From the NCBI RefSeq assembly GCF_005221325.1, contig NZ_CP039888.1, forward strand, positions 992,001-1,056,000: a stretch of 64,000 nucleotides of DNA, read 5' to 3'. A program made the position numbers and the translations under genes. This DNA is from Agrobacterium tumefaciens. Lineage in GTDB: Bacteria; Pseudomonadota; Alphaproteobacteria; Rhizobiales; Rhizobiaceae. Under the pieces are notes generated by a model. The model saw only the letters and a list, made by a program, of their open reading frames with translations, was not told where the DNA came from and ran no database searches. Below are positions 16,484-23,792 of the stretch, in pieces; position 1 is the stretch's first letter; every line of letters starts with the position of its first letter.

Positions 16484-16744
16484 TCAATGAACCGAAGGAT
16501 CCTCGCCTTCCAGAAAGCTGCGAATTCCGTCTTTCTCGCAGGTGGCCAGGAATTCTTCCCAGGCGTCCTTGTCGGTCGCGAAAGGCTCGTCCCAGGTGGT
16601 GACATCGTCGTGCTCGCTGATTACCTCGAGCGTCCAGTCTTGCTGGGTGCCAGCGGGCCGGTAAATATCAACGAGAACCGTGATACCGTCATCCTCAAAC
16701 TCGCCCGAGAATTCCGAGTGTTCTATTTTTGTTTTTTTTGCCAT
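16484..16744 (-). CDS. Small acidic protein, unknown function
   Basis: This 86-aa protein starts MAKKTKIEHSEFSGEFEDD and continues with GITVLVDIYRPAG, LEVISEHDDVTTWDEPFAT and DAWEEFLATCEKDGI. It is soluble, acidic and looks folded (beta strand pattern, then a helix). I do not recognise a named function; similar short proteins are common in rhizobia. I start at ATG 16744 because the in-frame extension to 16783 adds an unlikely segment. A terminator follows the gene. Confidence 0.75.
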   Translation of the reverse strand: MAKKTKIEHSEFSGEFEDDGITVLVDIYRPAGTQQDWTLEVISEHDDVTTWDEPFATDKDAWEEFLATCEKDGIRSFLEGEDPSVH

Positions 16745-16881
16745 CTCAGCACACCTAATTATCAGGCTTGGATAAATGCACACCCGAAACGGGTCTTTTC
16801 AATTCACGCATAGCGCCGGCGACAGAGAGCTAAAACAAATATAGCCAGCTCTGGGGGAACTGGCTATCTATCTGTTTTTAA

Positions 16882-16958
<77 letters not shown>

Positions 16959-17127
16959 AACCTGAAAGCCGTTTATATATAAGCCTGTTAGGGCGCAAGC
17001 GGAAAATGGTCTTTTCATAAAAAAAGGAACAAGGGGTGTGGATGGCGGGAGAGGGCCGGAAAGGGGCAATGTGTCCTCTGGAGGAACCGCCGTCAAACGC
17101 ATGACATATCCTCTTCCCATCATGGCC

Positions 17128-17152
17128 GGAACAAGCCACCTTGTTTGGCGTT
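17128..17152 (+). promoter_or_regulatory. EcfG-type promoter of the DUF1269 gene
   Basis: GGAAC at 17128-17132 is followed after 16 nt by CGTT at 17149-17152, an exact general-stress match. The start codon is 35 nt further on. Confidence 0.7.
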
Positions 17153-17187
17153 CAATCGCAGCGGAATTGAAACTCAGGGAGACAATC

Positions 17188-17724
17188 ATGTCCGAACTCG
17201 TCGTTGTTGGTTTTGACGGAACGGAAGAGGCCGATCGGGTTCTTCTGAAGCTTGCAGGTTTGAGAAAGGAATATCTGGTCGATCTCGAGGATGCCGTGGT
17301 CGTCGTCCGCGATGAAAACGGCAAGGTGCATCTGAAGCAGAGCGTCAATCTGACGGCGATCGGTGCAAGCTCCGGTTTCCTCTCCGGCGGTCTATGGGGC
17401 GGTCTCGTCGGTCTGCTGTTCCTCAACCCGCTGGCGGGTTTCGCCATTGGCGGGGCGATTGGTGCCGGTACGGGTGCACTTGCAGGTTCGCTTACGGATT
17501 TCGGCATCGATGACGATTTCATCAGGTCGCTGGGTGAGACTATCCCCAACGGCTCTTCGGCGCTTTTCGTGCTGATCCGCAAGGTGCAGCCGGAAAAGGT
17601 GCTGGCGGAACTGGAAGGCCTGCGCGGGCGTGTCATCAAGACCTCGCTGTCGCCGGAGCAGGAAGCGCAGCTGCAAAAGGCGCTGTCCGGCGGAGGCGAA
17701 CCGGCTGCCGCGCCAGCTATCTGA
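17188..17724 (+). CDS. DUF1269 domain membrane-associated protein
   Basis: This 178-aa protein matches DUF1269: ELVVVGFDGTEEADRVLLKL, then DLEDAVVVVRDENGKV, a glycine-rich hydrophobic hairpin (SGFLSGGLWGGLVGLLFLNP and GFAIGGAIGAGTGALAGSL) and FIRSLGETIPNGSSALFVLI. The family is widespread and often stress-induced, but its activity is unknown; the Gly-rich part probably sits in the membrane. Start ATG 17188 has AGGGAGA upstream. The exact EcfG-type promoter in front supports a general-stress role. Confidence 0.88.
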   Translation: MSELVVVGFDGTEEADRVLLKLAGLRKEYLVDLEDAVVVVRDENGKVHLKQSVNLTAIGASSGFLSGGLWGGLVGLLFLNPLAGFAIGGAIGAGTGALAGSLTDFGIDDDFIRSLGETIPNGSSALFVLIRKVQPEKVLAELEGLRGRVIKTSLSPEQEAQLQKALSGGGEPAAAPAI

Positions 17725-17794
17725 ACGAGTAAAACAGCAACGCTGCGGCATGGTTCATGTCGCAGCAATGCGTTTGAGGTGCCTGAACCGTTTA

Positions 17795-18499
17795 TCAGAC
17801 GGTCAGGGTGCCGTTCTTTGCCTGTGGCCAGGTGAGATAATAATAACGGCTGCCGACGCTGCCGAAAAACGCATTGTCGCCGGAGATGGTGTCGACATAA
17901 GCGCCGCTGGCGCCCTTGGCATAGATCGAGCCGTCGCGTTTCAGATGTTCCTTCAGAAAGTCGCTCCATCCAGTCGTGGTGATCTCAGTCGAAGGTTTGG
18001 AGGCGGTTTCTGTGTCGGATGCCACATCCCAGGCCTTGATCCGTGCACCCTCGGCCGGATCGGAAACCGTCAGCGTGCCGGCCTTCAAGGCTTCCAGCAT
18101 GGCGTTGGCCTGCGACGCCTTGTCCGGATCCTTGCTCAGCTCCTCCAGCATTCCCTTCAGCCCTTTCATGAAATCGGCCTTGGTGATGTCGCCGGAAGAA
18201 GGCTGCGTATCCGTACCCTCGGTCTGCGTATCGTCGCCGGAAGCCTCGCCATATTGCGCCAGAAGCTGTGCCAGCCTGGTATTGGTGGAAGAGGAGCTGT
18301 CGATCCCATAGGAGCTGAGGAGAGCCGTCCGCGTCGAGGAGGATTGGTCGGCGGAACTGTCATCCTGCTGCTTGATGGCCTTGAGGGCCAGTCTCGTGGC
18401 GGTGAGGCGGGTGGAGAGGTCGATGGAGGAGACCATAGTGCTAACTGTTTCCATGATCGGGCGATACGCATCATTCGTATCGACCGGCTCGGCGGACAT
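17795..18499 (-). CDS. Ser/Thr/Asp-rich protein, unknown function
   Basis: This 234-aa protein has no signal peptide or membrane helix. The first half is rich in Ser, Thr and Asp and looks flexible (STRLTATRLALKAIKQQDDS, STNTRLAQLLAQYGEASGDD). The second half seems folded (ITKADFMKGLKGMLEELS, TGWSDFLKEHLKRDGSIYA, FFGSVGSRYYYLTWPQAKNG). I do not recognise a family. I start at ATG 18499, which has AAAGGCGGG upstream; the frame is open 18 codons further into the hairpin region at 18529. A long perfect palindrome lies 30 nt upstream. Confidence 0.7.
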   Translation of the reverse strand: MSAEPVDTNDAYRPIMETVSTMVSSIDLSTRLTATRLALKAIKQQDDSSADQSSSTRTALLSSYGIDSSSSTNTRLAQLLAQYGEASGDDTQTEGTDTQPSSGDITKADFMKGLKGMLEELSKDPDKASQANAMLEALKAGTLTVSDPAEGARIKAWDVASDTETASKPSTEITTTGWSDFLKEHLKRDGSIYAKGASGAYVDTISGDNAFFGSVGSRYYYLTWPQAKNGTLTV

Positions 18500-18528
18500 C
18501 GATCCCGCCTTTCGTCTCCTCTCATAAG

Positions 18529-18578
18529 AAGACCGGGTGCATCCAGGCCGCATTTTGGCTTGGGATGCACCCGGTCTT
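18529..18578 (-). terminator. 16-bp perfect palindrome hairpin
   Basis: AAGACCGGGTGCATCC (18529-18544) and its exact complement (18563-18578) flank an 18-nt loop. It lies between the stop of the 49-aa gene and the start of the 234-aa gene, both on the minus strand. A short TTCTTAT follows the stem on that strand. It is most likely the terminator of the 49-aa gene, but it could be a leader structure. Confidence 0.6.
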
Positions 18579-18608
18579 AATGGCCGGACTTTGCGCGACG
18601 CTTGCGCC

Positions 18609-18758
18609 TTAATTCTCCTGAACGGATACGCCGTTCGGACCGATGTTCATCTCGATCCCCTTTGGCTTGCTTTCTTCGTGCCAGACATAGATGCCAAGGC
18701 CGGCGATGACCACGATGAGGGCGCCGATGATGAGATAGAGATTATTGGTCTGCGTCAT
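18609..18758 (-). CDS. 49-aa single-helix membrane protein
   Basis: The protein begins MTQTNNLYLIIGALIVVIAG, continues GIYVWHEESKPKGIEM and ends NIGPNGVSVQEN. It has one N-terminal membrane helix and a short soluble tail. GGGGAGAC lies six nt before ATG 18758, and an exact EcfG-type promoter lies about 40-63 nt upstream, so it is very likely a real, stress-induced gene. I know of no assigned function for this type of protein, though similar ones are frequent in Rhizobiales. Confidence 0.75.
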   Translation of the reverse strand: MTQTNNLYLIIGALIVVIAGLGIYVWHEESKPKGIEMNIGPNGVSVQEN

Positions 18759-18796
18759 AAGATGTCTCCCCGTTTGACAATCAGAATCGGGGGCTA

Positions 18797-18821
18797 AACG
18801 CATGAAATGGTGTAAGGTTCC
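18797..18821 (-). promoter_or_regulatory. EcfG-type promoter of the 49-aa gene
   Basis: On the minus strand GGAAC (18821-18817) is followed after 16 nt by CGTT (18800-18797). The start codon is 38 nt further on. The promoter lies just upstream of, and on the same strand as, the end of the polysaccharide polymerase gene. Confidence 0.7.
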
Positions 18822-18835
18822 GTAAGGGTAGGTGT

Positions 18836-20077
18836 CTATGTGGCGCGTGGGCGGCGGCGCAGGCTCTCGCGTTTTTCCAGCGCCATGCATCCCCACAATA
18901 TGCCGAGCAACAGGAAGAAATGCCGCCAGTGGTCGGTATCGATGACGGCGCCGATCATCACATGTCCAACGAAGGTCACCCAGGAAATGATCAGGAACGA
19001 CTGCCAGGGGCGTGGCCGCAGCAGATGTCTAAAACCGGCTGCAATCGTCCAGCAGATGAGGGTGAGATAGATGACGAAGCCGAACCAGCCATGCGTGGTC
19101 AGGCTTTTCAGCCAGATATTATGTTCGGCGGCGGGAAAGATATTGTCGAATACCATCGGGCCAATGCCGAGCGGATGTTCCATGGCAAGCAGGAAACCGA
19201 GATAGTGGCGGGCAAAACGCCCGAGATGCCCGCCATCGTAAGATTGCACCGCCGAGGCGCGGCTGGAGAACAGATCCGCCACCTGCTTGAACTGCAGCGC
19301 GATGATGACAGCCGCGACCATCAGCCCCGCGGCGACGAGGAACAGCACGAGGATTTTCAGGCGAAACGCCGCCGTCCGCTCCTTCAGGAGCATGACGAAG
19401 ACGAGGAGAATGGTGGCGAACAGAAAAAGGCCCCACGCCGCGCGTGAAAACGACAGGAAAATGCCAAGCGACAGGATGAGCAGCCCGACGATGCGCCAGG
19501 GCGCATGCATCGCCTTGCCGGTGAGAAGGCCATAGATGAGGTAAAGCGACGGTGTCACCAGGAAGGGACCGAAGACGTTGGGGTCCTGGAAGGCGCCCTT
19601 GGCACGATCGTAAAGGGTAAAGACCTCGAAGCCCGGAATGGCATGGAAATAACCGATGATGCCAAGCAGCGAGGTGATGAGCGCCGCCGTCAGCCAGGCC
19701 CGGAAAATCAACAGCAGCCGCTGGTACTTGTCTTCCACGATCGCCGCATAAAACACCGAGGTCAGCGCCAGAAAAGTCGAGACGGCGAGATAGAGCGGTC
19801 CCTCATCCAGATCGGCCATGGTGGTGAGAGAAAGATAACCGCCGACGTTGAAGGCAAGCAGCAGGCATAAAAGCAGGACGACGGTGCGCGAAAGGCGAAG
19901 GCCGAGCAGGAACCACAAGGCCACCTGTCCGACCATCATCAATTCGTAAGGCGCCGGTTCGGAAATCACGAAACCGGAGAGAAACACCCCAAACGCGATG
20001 AAGAGCGAGCCGATGAGCCGCATGGTGGCCAACGGTGCGTCAAAATTTTCCGCGTGCTGGTAACCGGTGTGGGTCAA
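18836..20077 (-). CDS. O-antigen ligase/polymerase-like membrane protein of the upp locus
   Basis: This 413-aa protein has about ten membrane helices and the Wzy/O-antigen ligase signature region: GAFQDPNVFGPFLV and later HNIWLKSLTTHGWFGF in a large periplasmic loop. It should polymerise or ligate lipid-linked repeat units in the periplasm. The stop of the upstream gene (uppE) overlaps its start by four nt, so they are coupled. By position it would be uppF of the A. tumefaciens unipolar polysaccharide cluster; I recall the cluster name uppABCDEF but the letter for this gene is inferred. Confidence 0.85.
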   Translation of the reverse strand: MTHTGYQHAENFDAPLATMRLIGSLFIAFGVFLSGFVISEPAPYELMMVGQVALWFLLGLRLSRTVVLLLCLLLAFNVGGYLSLTTMADLDEGPLYLAVSTFLALTSVFYAAIVEDKYQRLLLIFRAWLTAALITSLLGIIGYFHAIPGFEVFTLYDRAKGAFQDPNVFGPFLVTPSLYLIYGLLTGKAMHAPWRIVGLLILSLGIFLSFSRAAWGLFLFATILLVFVMLLKERTAAFRLKILVLFLVAAGLMVAAVIIALQFKQVADLFSSRASAVQSYDGGHLGRFARHYLGFLLAMEHPLGIGPMVFDNIFPAAEHNIWLKSLTTHGWFGFVIYLTLICWTIAAGFRHLLRPRPWQSFLIISWVTFVGHVMIGAVIDTDHWRHFFLLLGILWGCMALEKRESLRRRPRAT

Positions 20078-21669
20078 TAGGCATTTTCCGATTTGAGCAG
20101 CCGGATCGGCGTGAGGAACAGGATCTTCAGATCGAGAAACAACGACCAGTTCTCGATGTAATAGAGATCATATTCGGTCCGGAACTTGATCTTGTCGCCG
20201 TGGTCGATCTCGCCGCGCCAGCCATTGATCTGCGCCCAGCCGGTCACCCCGGGCTTGACCTTGTGTCGCGCGAAATAATGCTCCACCACCTCGGTATATT
20301 TCAGATCGCCCGTCTGCGCGTGAACGGCGTGCGGGCGCGGACCGACCAAAGAGAGGTCGCCGTAGAGAACGTTGAAAAGCTGCGGCAACTCGTCCATTGA
20401 GGATTTGCGCAGGAAGCGGCCGACCGGCGTGACGCGCGGATCGTTCTTCGTGACGGCCTTTTTCGCGGTGGGATCGCTGAGTTCCGTATACATGGAGCGG
20501 AACTTCCAGACATTGATCGTTTCATTGTTGAAGCCGTGGCGCTTCTGCTTGAAGAGGACCGGACCTTTGGAGGTCGTCTTCACGGCAATTCCCGCAGCCA
20601 GCATCACCGGCCAGAAAAGTGCGATCCCCAGGAGGCTGAAGGTGATGTCGAACAGTCGCTTCGCCACCGAATCCCAGTCGCGGATCGGCTTGTCGAACAC
20701 ATCCAGCATCGGCACCTTGCCGACATGGGAATAAGCGCGCGGGCGGAAACGCAATTTATTGGCATGGGCGGCGATGCGGATATCGACCGGCAGCACCCAC
20801 AGCTTGCGCAGAAGCTGGAGAATGCGCGCCTCGGCGCTGAGCGGAAGGGCGATGATGAGCATGTCGAGCTTCGTCAGGCGAGCGAATTCCACCAGCTCCG
20901 CAAAGGTGCCGAGCTTGGGATAACCGGCGACGACCTCGGGAGATCGCTCGCTTTTCCGGTCGTCGAAAATACCGCAGATGCGGATGTCGTTGTCGGACTG
21001 CTGTTCCAGCGAACGGATCAGGTCTCTTGCGGCATCGCCGCCGCCGACGATGACGGCGCGGCGTTCCATGACACCATTGCGGCCCCAGTGGCGAATGGCA
21101 AAGCCGAGGATCAGCCGTCCGGCAAAAATCGCGATCGCGCCCGTTGCATACCAGACGGCGAAGGCTTGCCAGGAATGCAGCGTGTCGGGAAAGAAGAATA
21201 GAAGGAAACAGGCAATTCCCACGAAGGAAAGGCAGACGGCGCCCTGAATGCGGGCGAACATTTTCAGCGGCGTGCGCAGCGTCGGAAGCTGATAGCAATC
21301 ACCCGCCTGCAGGAGAAAGACGCAGAGTGCCGCACCCAGCACGCCGCCGCTGAAAACCTTCAGGAAGGTTTCAAGGCCGCGATCGGCTGCAATGCCGTTG
21401 ATGACGGCGGCTATGACCACGAGCATCGTGAATTCGAGAAGCCGCAATTGCCCGATCACCATGTTGGGTGAATGGTTGCCGGCGCGAAGCTGGTTGGCGA
21501 TCTGCCGTGCAAGCGGGTTGAGAACGACGGTTTCGGATGCCGCAGCCCCCCCGGCTTCGTAGTCGGAGAGCTTCTTGCGCAATGACGCGAGATCGAATTG
21601 CAGTCTGTCCTTGTCAGTCTTGGTCATTGCTTTGGTCCGCACCATCAAGCGTATCGGCCCGAAACTCAT
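20074..21669 (-). CDS. uppE: Undecaprenyl-phosphate sugar phosphotransferase (initiating enzyme) of the upp locus
   Basis: This 531-aa polyprenyl glycosylphosphotransferase attaches the first sugar phosphate to undecaprenyl phosphate. The N-terminal half has four or five membrane helices and a CoA-binding-like central domain (RRAVIVGGGDAARDLIRSLE). The C-terminal catalytic domain has FKQKRHGFNNETINVWKFRS, SMDELPQLFNVLYGDLSLVG and KPGVTGWAQINGWRGE. In A. tumefaciens this function is carried by UppE for the unipolar polysaccharide adhesin. The start could also be ATG 21645 or 21627; none has a strong ribosome site. The gene is coupled to the polymerase gene. Confidence 0.88.
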   Translation of the reverse strand: MSFGPIRLMVRTKAMTKTDKDRLQFDLASLRKKLSDYEAGGAAASETVVLNPLARQIANQLRAGNHSPNMVIGQLRLLEFTMLVVIAAVINGIAADRGLETFLKVFSGGVLGAALCVFLLQAGDCYQLPTLRTPLKMFARIQGAVCLSFVGIACFLLFFFPDTLHSWQAFAVWYATGAIAIFAGRLILGFAIRHWGRNGVMERRAVIVGGGDAARDLIRSLEQQSDNDIRICGIFDDRKSERSPEVVAGYPKLGTFAELVEFARLTKLDMLIIALPLSAEARILQLLRKLWVLPVDIRIAAHANKLRFRPRAYSHVGKVPMLDVFDKPIRDWDSVAKRLFDITFSLLGIALFWPVMLAAGIAVKTTSKGPVLFKQKRHGFNNETINVWKFRSMYTELSDPTAKKAVTKNDPRVTPVGRFLRKSSMDELPQLFNVLYGDLSLVGPRPHAVHAQTGDLKYTEVVEHYFARHKVKPGVTGWAQINGWRGEIDHGDKIKFRTEYDLYYIENWSLFLDLKILFLTPIRLLKSENAY

Positions 21670-21849
21670 ATTCGATTTTCCACCGGACGATACGCAACTT
21701 CAAAGTGGTAAAGCCTCCCAGTCACGTCTGGATGGACGCAAGGGGCTCTACGAGCTGGAAACTAGCCGAAACATGCTAAGAAACGTTTATGATGAATTTC
21801 TACAGGACGGCTGGAATATACAATTAAAAATCGTGTTTTTGAAATGACT

Positions 21850-22998
21850 TTAGGTCGTCAGCAGGTCACGATAGAGTTTCATCATCTCATCGGCCATGAC
21901 AGGGGTTGAAAATTTCGCCTTGAAGCCGTCGGGACGGGGCATGACCCGCAGCGCCCAGTCGGCATCCTCCGCATCCTTGACCATGATCCGCGCCAGCGCA
22001 TCGGCGTCACCGGCCGGAACAAGCGCCTCGCTGTCTTCTCCAAGAACTTCGGGAATGCCGCCGACATGCGAGGCAATGACGGTTTTTCCCGCCGCAAGCG
22101 CTTCCAGAACGATATAGGGCATGGCTTCGGCGCGCGAAGGCACCACCACGGTGGCGGCGAGTTCGAAGGCCTGTCTCGCGGGCATGGCCGCATGCATGGA
22201 AATGCGTCGGGAAAGCCCGGCCGTGTCGATCATCGCCGCATATTTGTCCCTGTCGGGTCCGTCGCCGACGATGACGCCGGACATGGGCTGGCCGATGCTG
22301 CGCTCCATTTTTGCGAAGGCCCTGATGAAGACATCGGGTCCCTTGAGGTCACGCAACATGCCGATATAGAGGAAACGGGCGGCACCTTCGCGAGGAGGGA
22401 CGGTTTCGAATTCGCTCTCCTGGACGCCGTTATAAATCATTGCGGTGCGGGTGCGCGGCTTGCCGACCTTGGCTTCGTAAGTCTCCTGCTCGAAATTGCA
22501 GACGAAGCAGAGCGCATCGGTGAAATGCTCCTGAAATCGCTCCAGCCGCAGGAAGAGCTGCCCCTTCAGGCTGTTTCGGGCATAATGCAGGCTGCCGCCA
22601 TGCGGTGAATAGAGGCGGGCTACGCGATACCTGTTCGCCCGCAGGAGTGAGCCGATCAGCCGGGCAAGAGCGCCACCCTTGGCGCTGTGTCCGTGCAGAA
22701 TGTCCGGCCGCAAACTTTTGATGTGCTTGTAGGATTTCCACAGCGCTAGGAGGTCGCCGGGGCTGATCGACCGGCGGATGGGCAGGCGGGTGAGGCCAAG
22801 CTCCAGCATCGGGGTGATCTGCGCGAAAAGCCGTTCCTCATGCGCACCGCCGGTGGAGCTGTCGCAGACGATGCCGACCTTGTGGCCCTGCCTGACGTGT
22901 TCCTCGATCAGATCGCGCACATGGCGGAAAACGCCGCCCACGGGTGAGCGGAAACAATGAATGATGCGCAGGGGAGGGCCGTCATCCGACACGTTCAC
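21850..22998 (-). CDS. Glycosyltransferase family 4 protein of the upp locus
   Basis: This 382-aa retaining glycosyltransferase has two Rossmann domains. The N-terminal HCFRSPVGGVFRHVRDL is the acceptor side. The C-terminal GT4 motif is RAEAMPYIVLEALAAGKTVI (the E-x7-E pair), preceded by FLYIGMLRDLKGPDVFI. It should add a sugar to the lipid-linked intermediate on the cytoplasmic side. It is 11 nt downstream of the Wza-like gene and separated from uppE by 180 nt. By position it would be uppD. Confidence 0.87.
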   Translation of the reverse strand: MNVSDDGPPLRIIHCFRSPVGGVFRHVRDLIEEHVRQGHKVGIVCDSSTGGAHEERLFAQITPMLELGLTRLPIRRSISPGDLLALWKSYKHIKSLRPDILHGHSAKGGALARLIGSLLRANRYRVARLYSPHGGSLHYARNSLKGQLFLRLERFQEHFTDALCFVCNFEQETYEAKVGKPRTRTAMIYNGVQESEFETVPPREGAARFLYIGMLRDLKGPDVFIRAFAKMERSIGQPMSGVIVGDGPDRDKYAAMIDTAGLSRRISMHAAMPARQAFELAATVVVPSRAEAMPYIVLEALAAGKTVIASHVGGIPEVLGEDSEALVPAGDADALARIMVKDAEDADWALRVMPRPDGFKAKFSTPVMADEMMKLYRDLLTT

Positions 22999-23009
22999 CG
23001 CTCCGTTTT

Positions 23010-23582
23010 TTAGAAGAAGCGTTCGCGGACATAGACGGTATCGCCCGCCAGAATGGGTGCGGTGATACCGATGCGGCCGGTCATCACCTCGGTATTGATC
23101 TTGCGGGTAATGTCGACATCGGCCTGGTTGGCACGCGGGGTGAAACCGCCGGCAATGGCGATGGCGTTTTGCACGGTCATGCCCGGCACATAGGAATATT
23201 GGCCGGGACGACCCACTTCACCCATGATGAAAACAGGACGGTAACGGTCGATTTCGATGGTCACGTCGGGATCGCGCAGATACCCCTGCCGTAGCTTGGC
23301 GGCGATGGCGGCTTCGAGTTGCGGCAGCGTCTTGCCGCGTGCGGGAACCTGGCCGACGAGGGGGAAGGCGACGTAACCCGCCTGATCAACGGTATAGGTA
23401 TTGGTCAGCCCGACCTGTTCGAAAACGTTGATGCGCAGCCTGTCGCCGCTATCGACGTGATATGGTTGCAGCGCAGTCTCATTAAATGAGCGCGGTGCGG
23501 GTTGATATGCCGCGCAACCGGAAAGGGCCGTCAAAACGGCGAGCGTCAGTGCGGTGACATGTCGTGATCCGGCGAGCGGCAT
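23010..23582 (-). CDS. uppC: Wza-type polysaccharide export lipoprotein of the upp locus
   Basis: This 190-aa precursor has a lipobox (ALSGC, Cys23), a Poly_export domain (YHVDSGDRLRINVFEQVGLT, then DPDVTIEIDRYRPVFIMGEV) and one SLBB-like segment (GQYSYVPGMTVQNAIAIAGG). At this length it lacks the C-terminal helical barrel of E. coli Wza, so it is the short type found in many alphaproteobacteria. It should form part of the outer-membrane exit for the unipolar polysaccharide. The symbol follows the A. tumefaciens naming as I recall it. It is divergent from the co-polymerase gene with 210 nt between. Confidence 0.82.
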   Translation of the reverse strand: MPLAGSRHVTALTLAVLTALSGCAAYQPAPRSFNETALQPYHVDSGDRLRINVFEQVGLTNTYTVDQAGYVAFPLVGQVPARGKTLPQLEAAIAAKLRQGYLRDPDVTIEIDRYRPVFIMGEVGRPGQYSYVPGMTVQNAIAIAGGFTPRANQADVDITRKINTEVMTGRIGITAPILAGDTVYVRERFF

Positions 23583-23792
23583 CTCATCTGGCTCCGAGTC
23601 GATCTTTGACCATTCTTATCGTTCTGTTAGGGTTAATGGCCGGTAAACGTCAGGCGCGAGCGATGGTAATATCGGCTTTATTTCGTCGGATTCTCCGAGA
23701 TTAACGGTTGTGTTACCGGCAAGACTTAAGCTTCGCGAAAATTGGCCATCTATATTTGAGCGCCCGAGGTTTGTCTCGGTTACGGAGCTTGC

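Noticed and set aside
23583..23792. PHO box between the divergent upp genes
   Set aside because: Only single CTGTTA/TTGACC-like words without 11-nt repetition, so no support for direct PhoB control.
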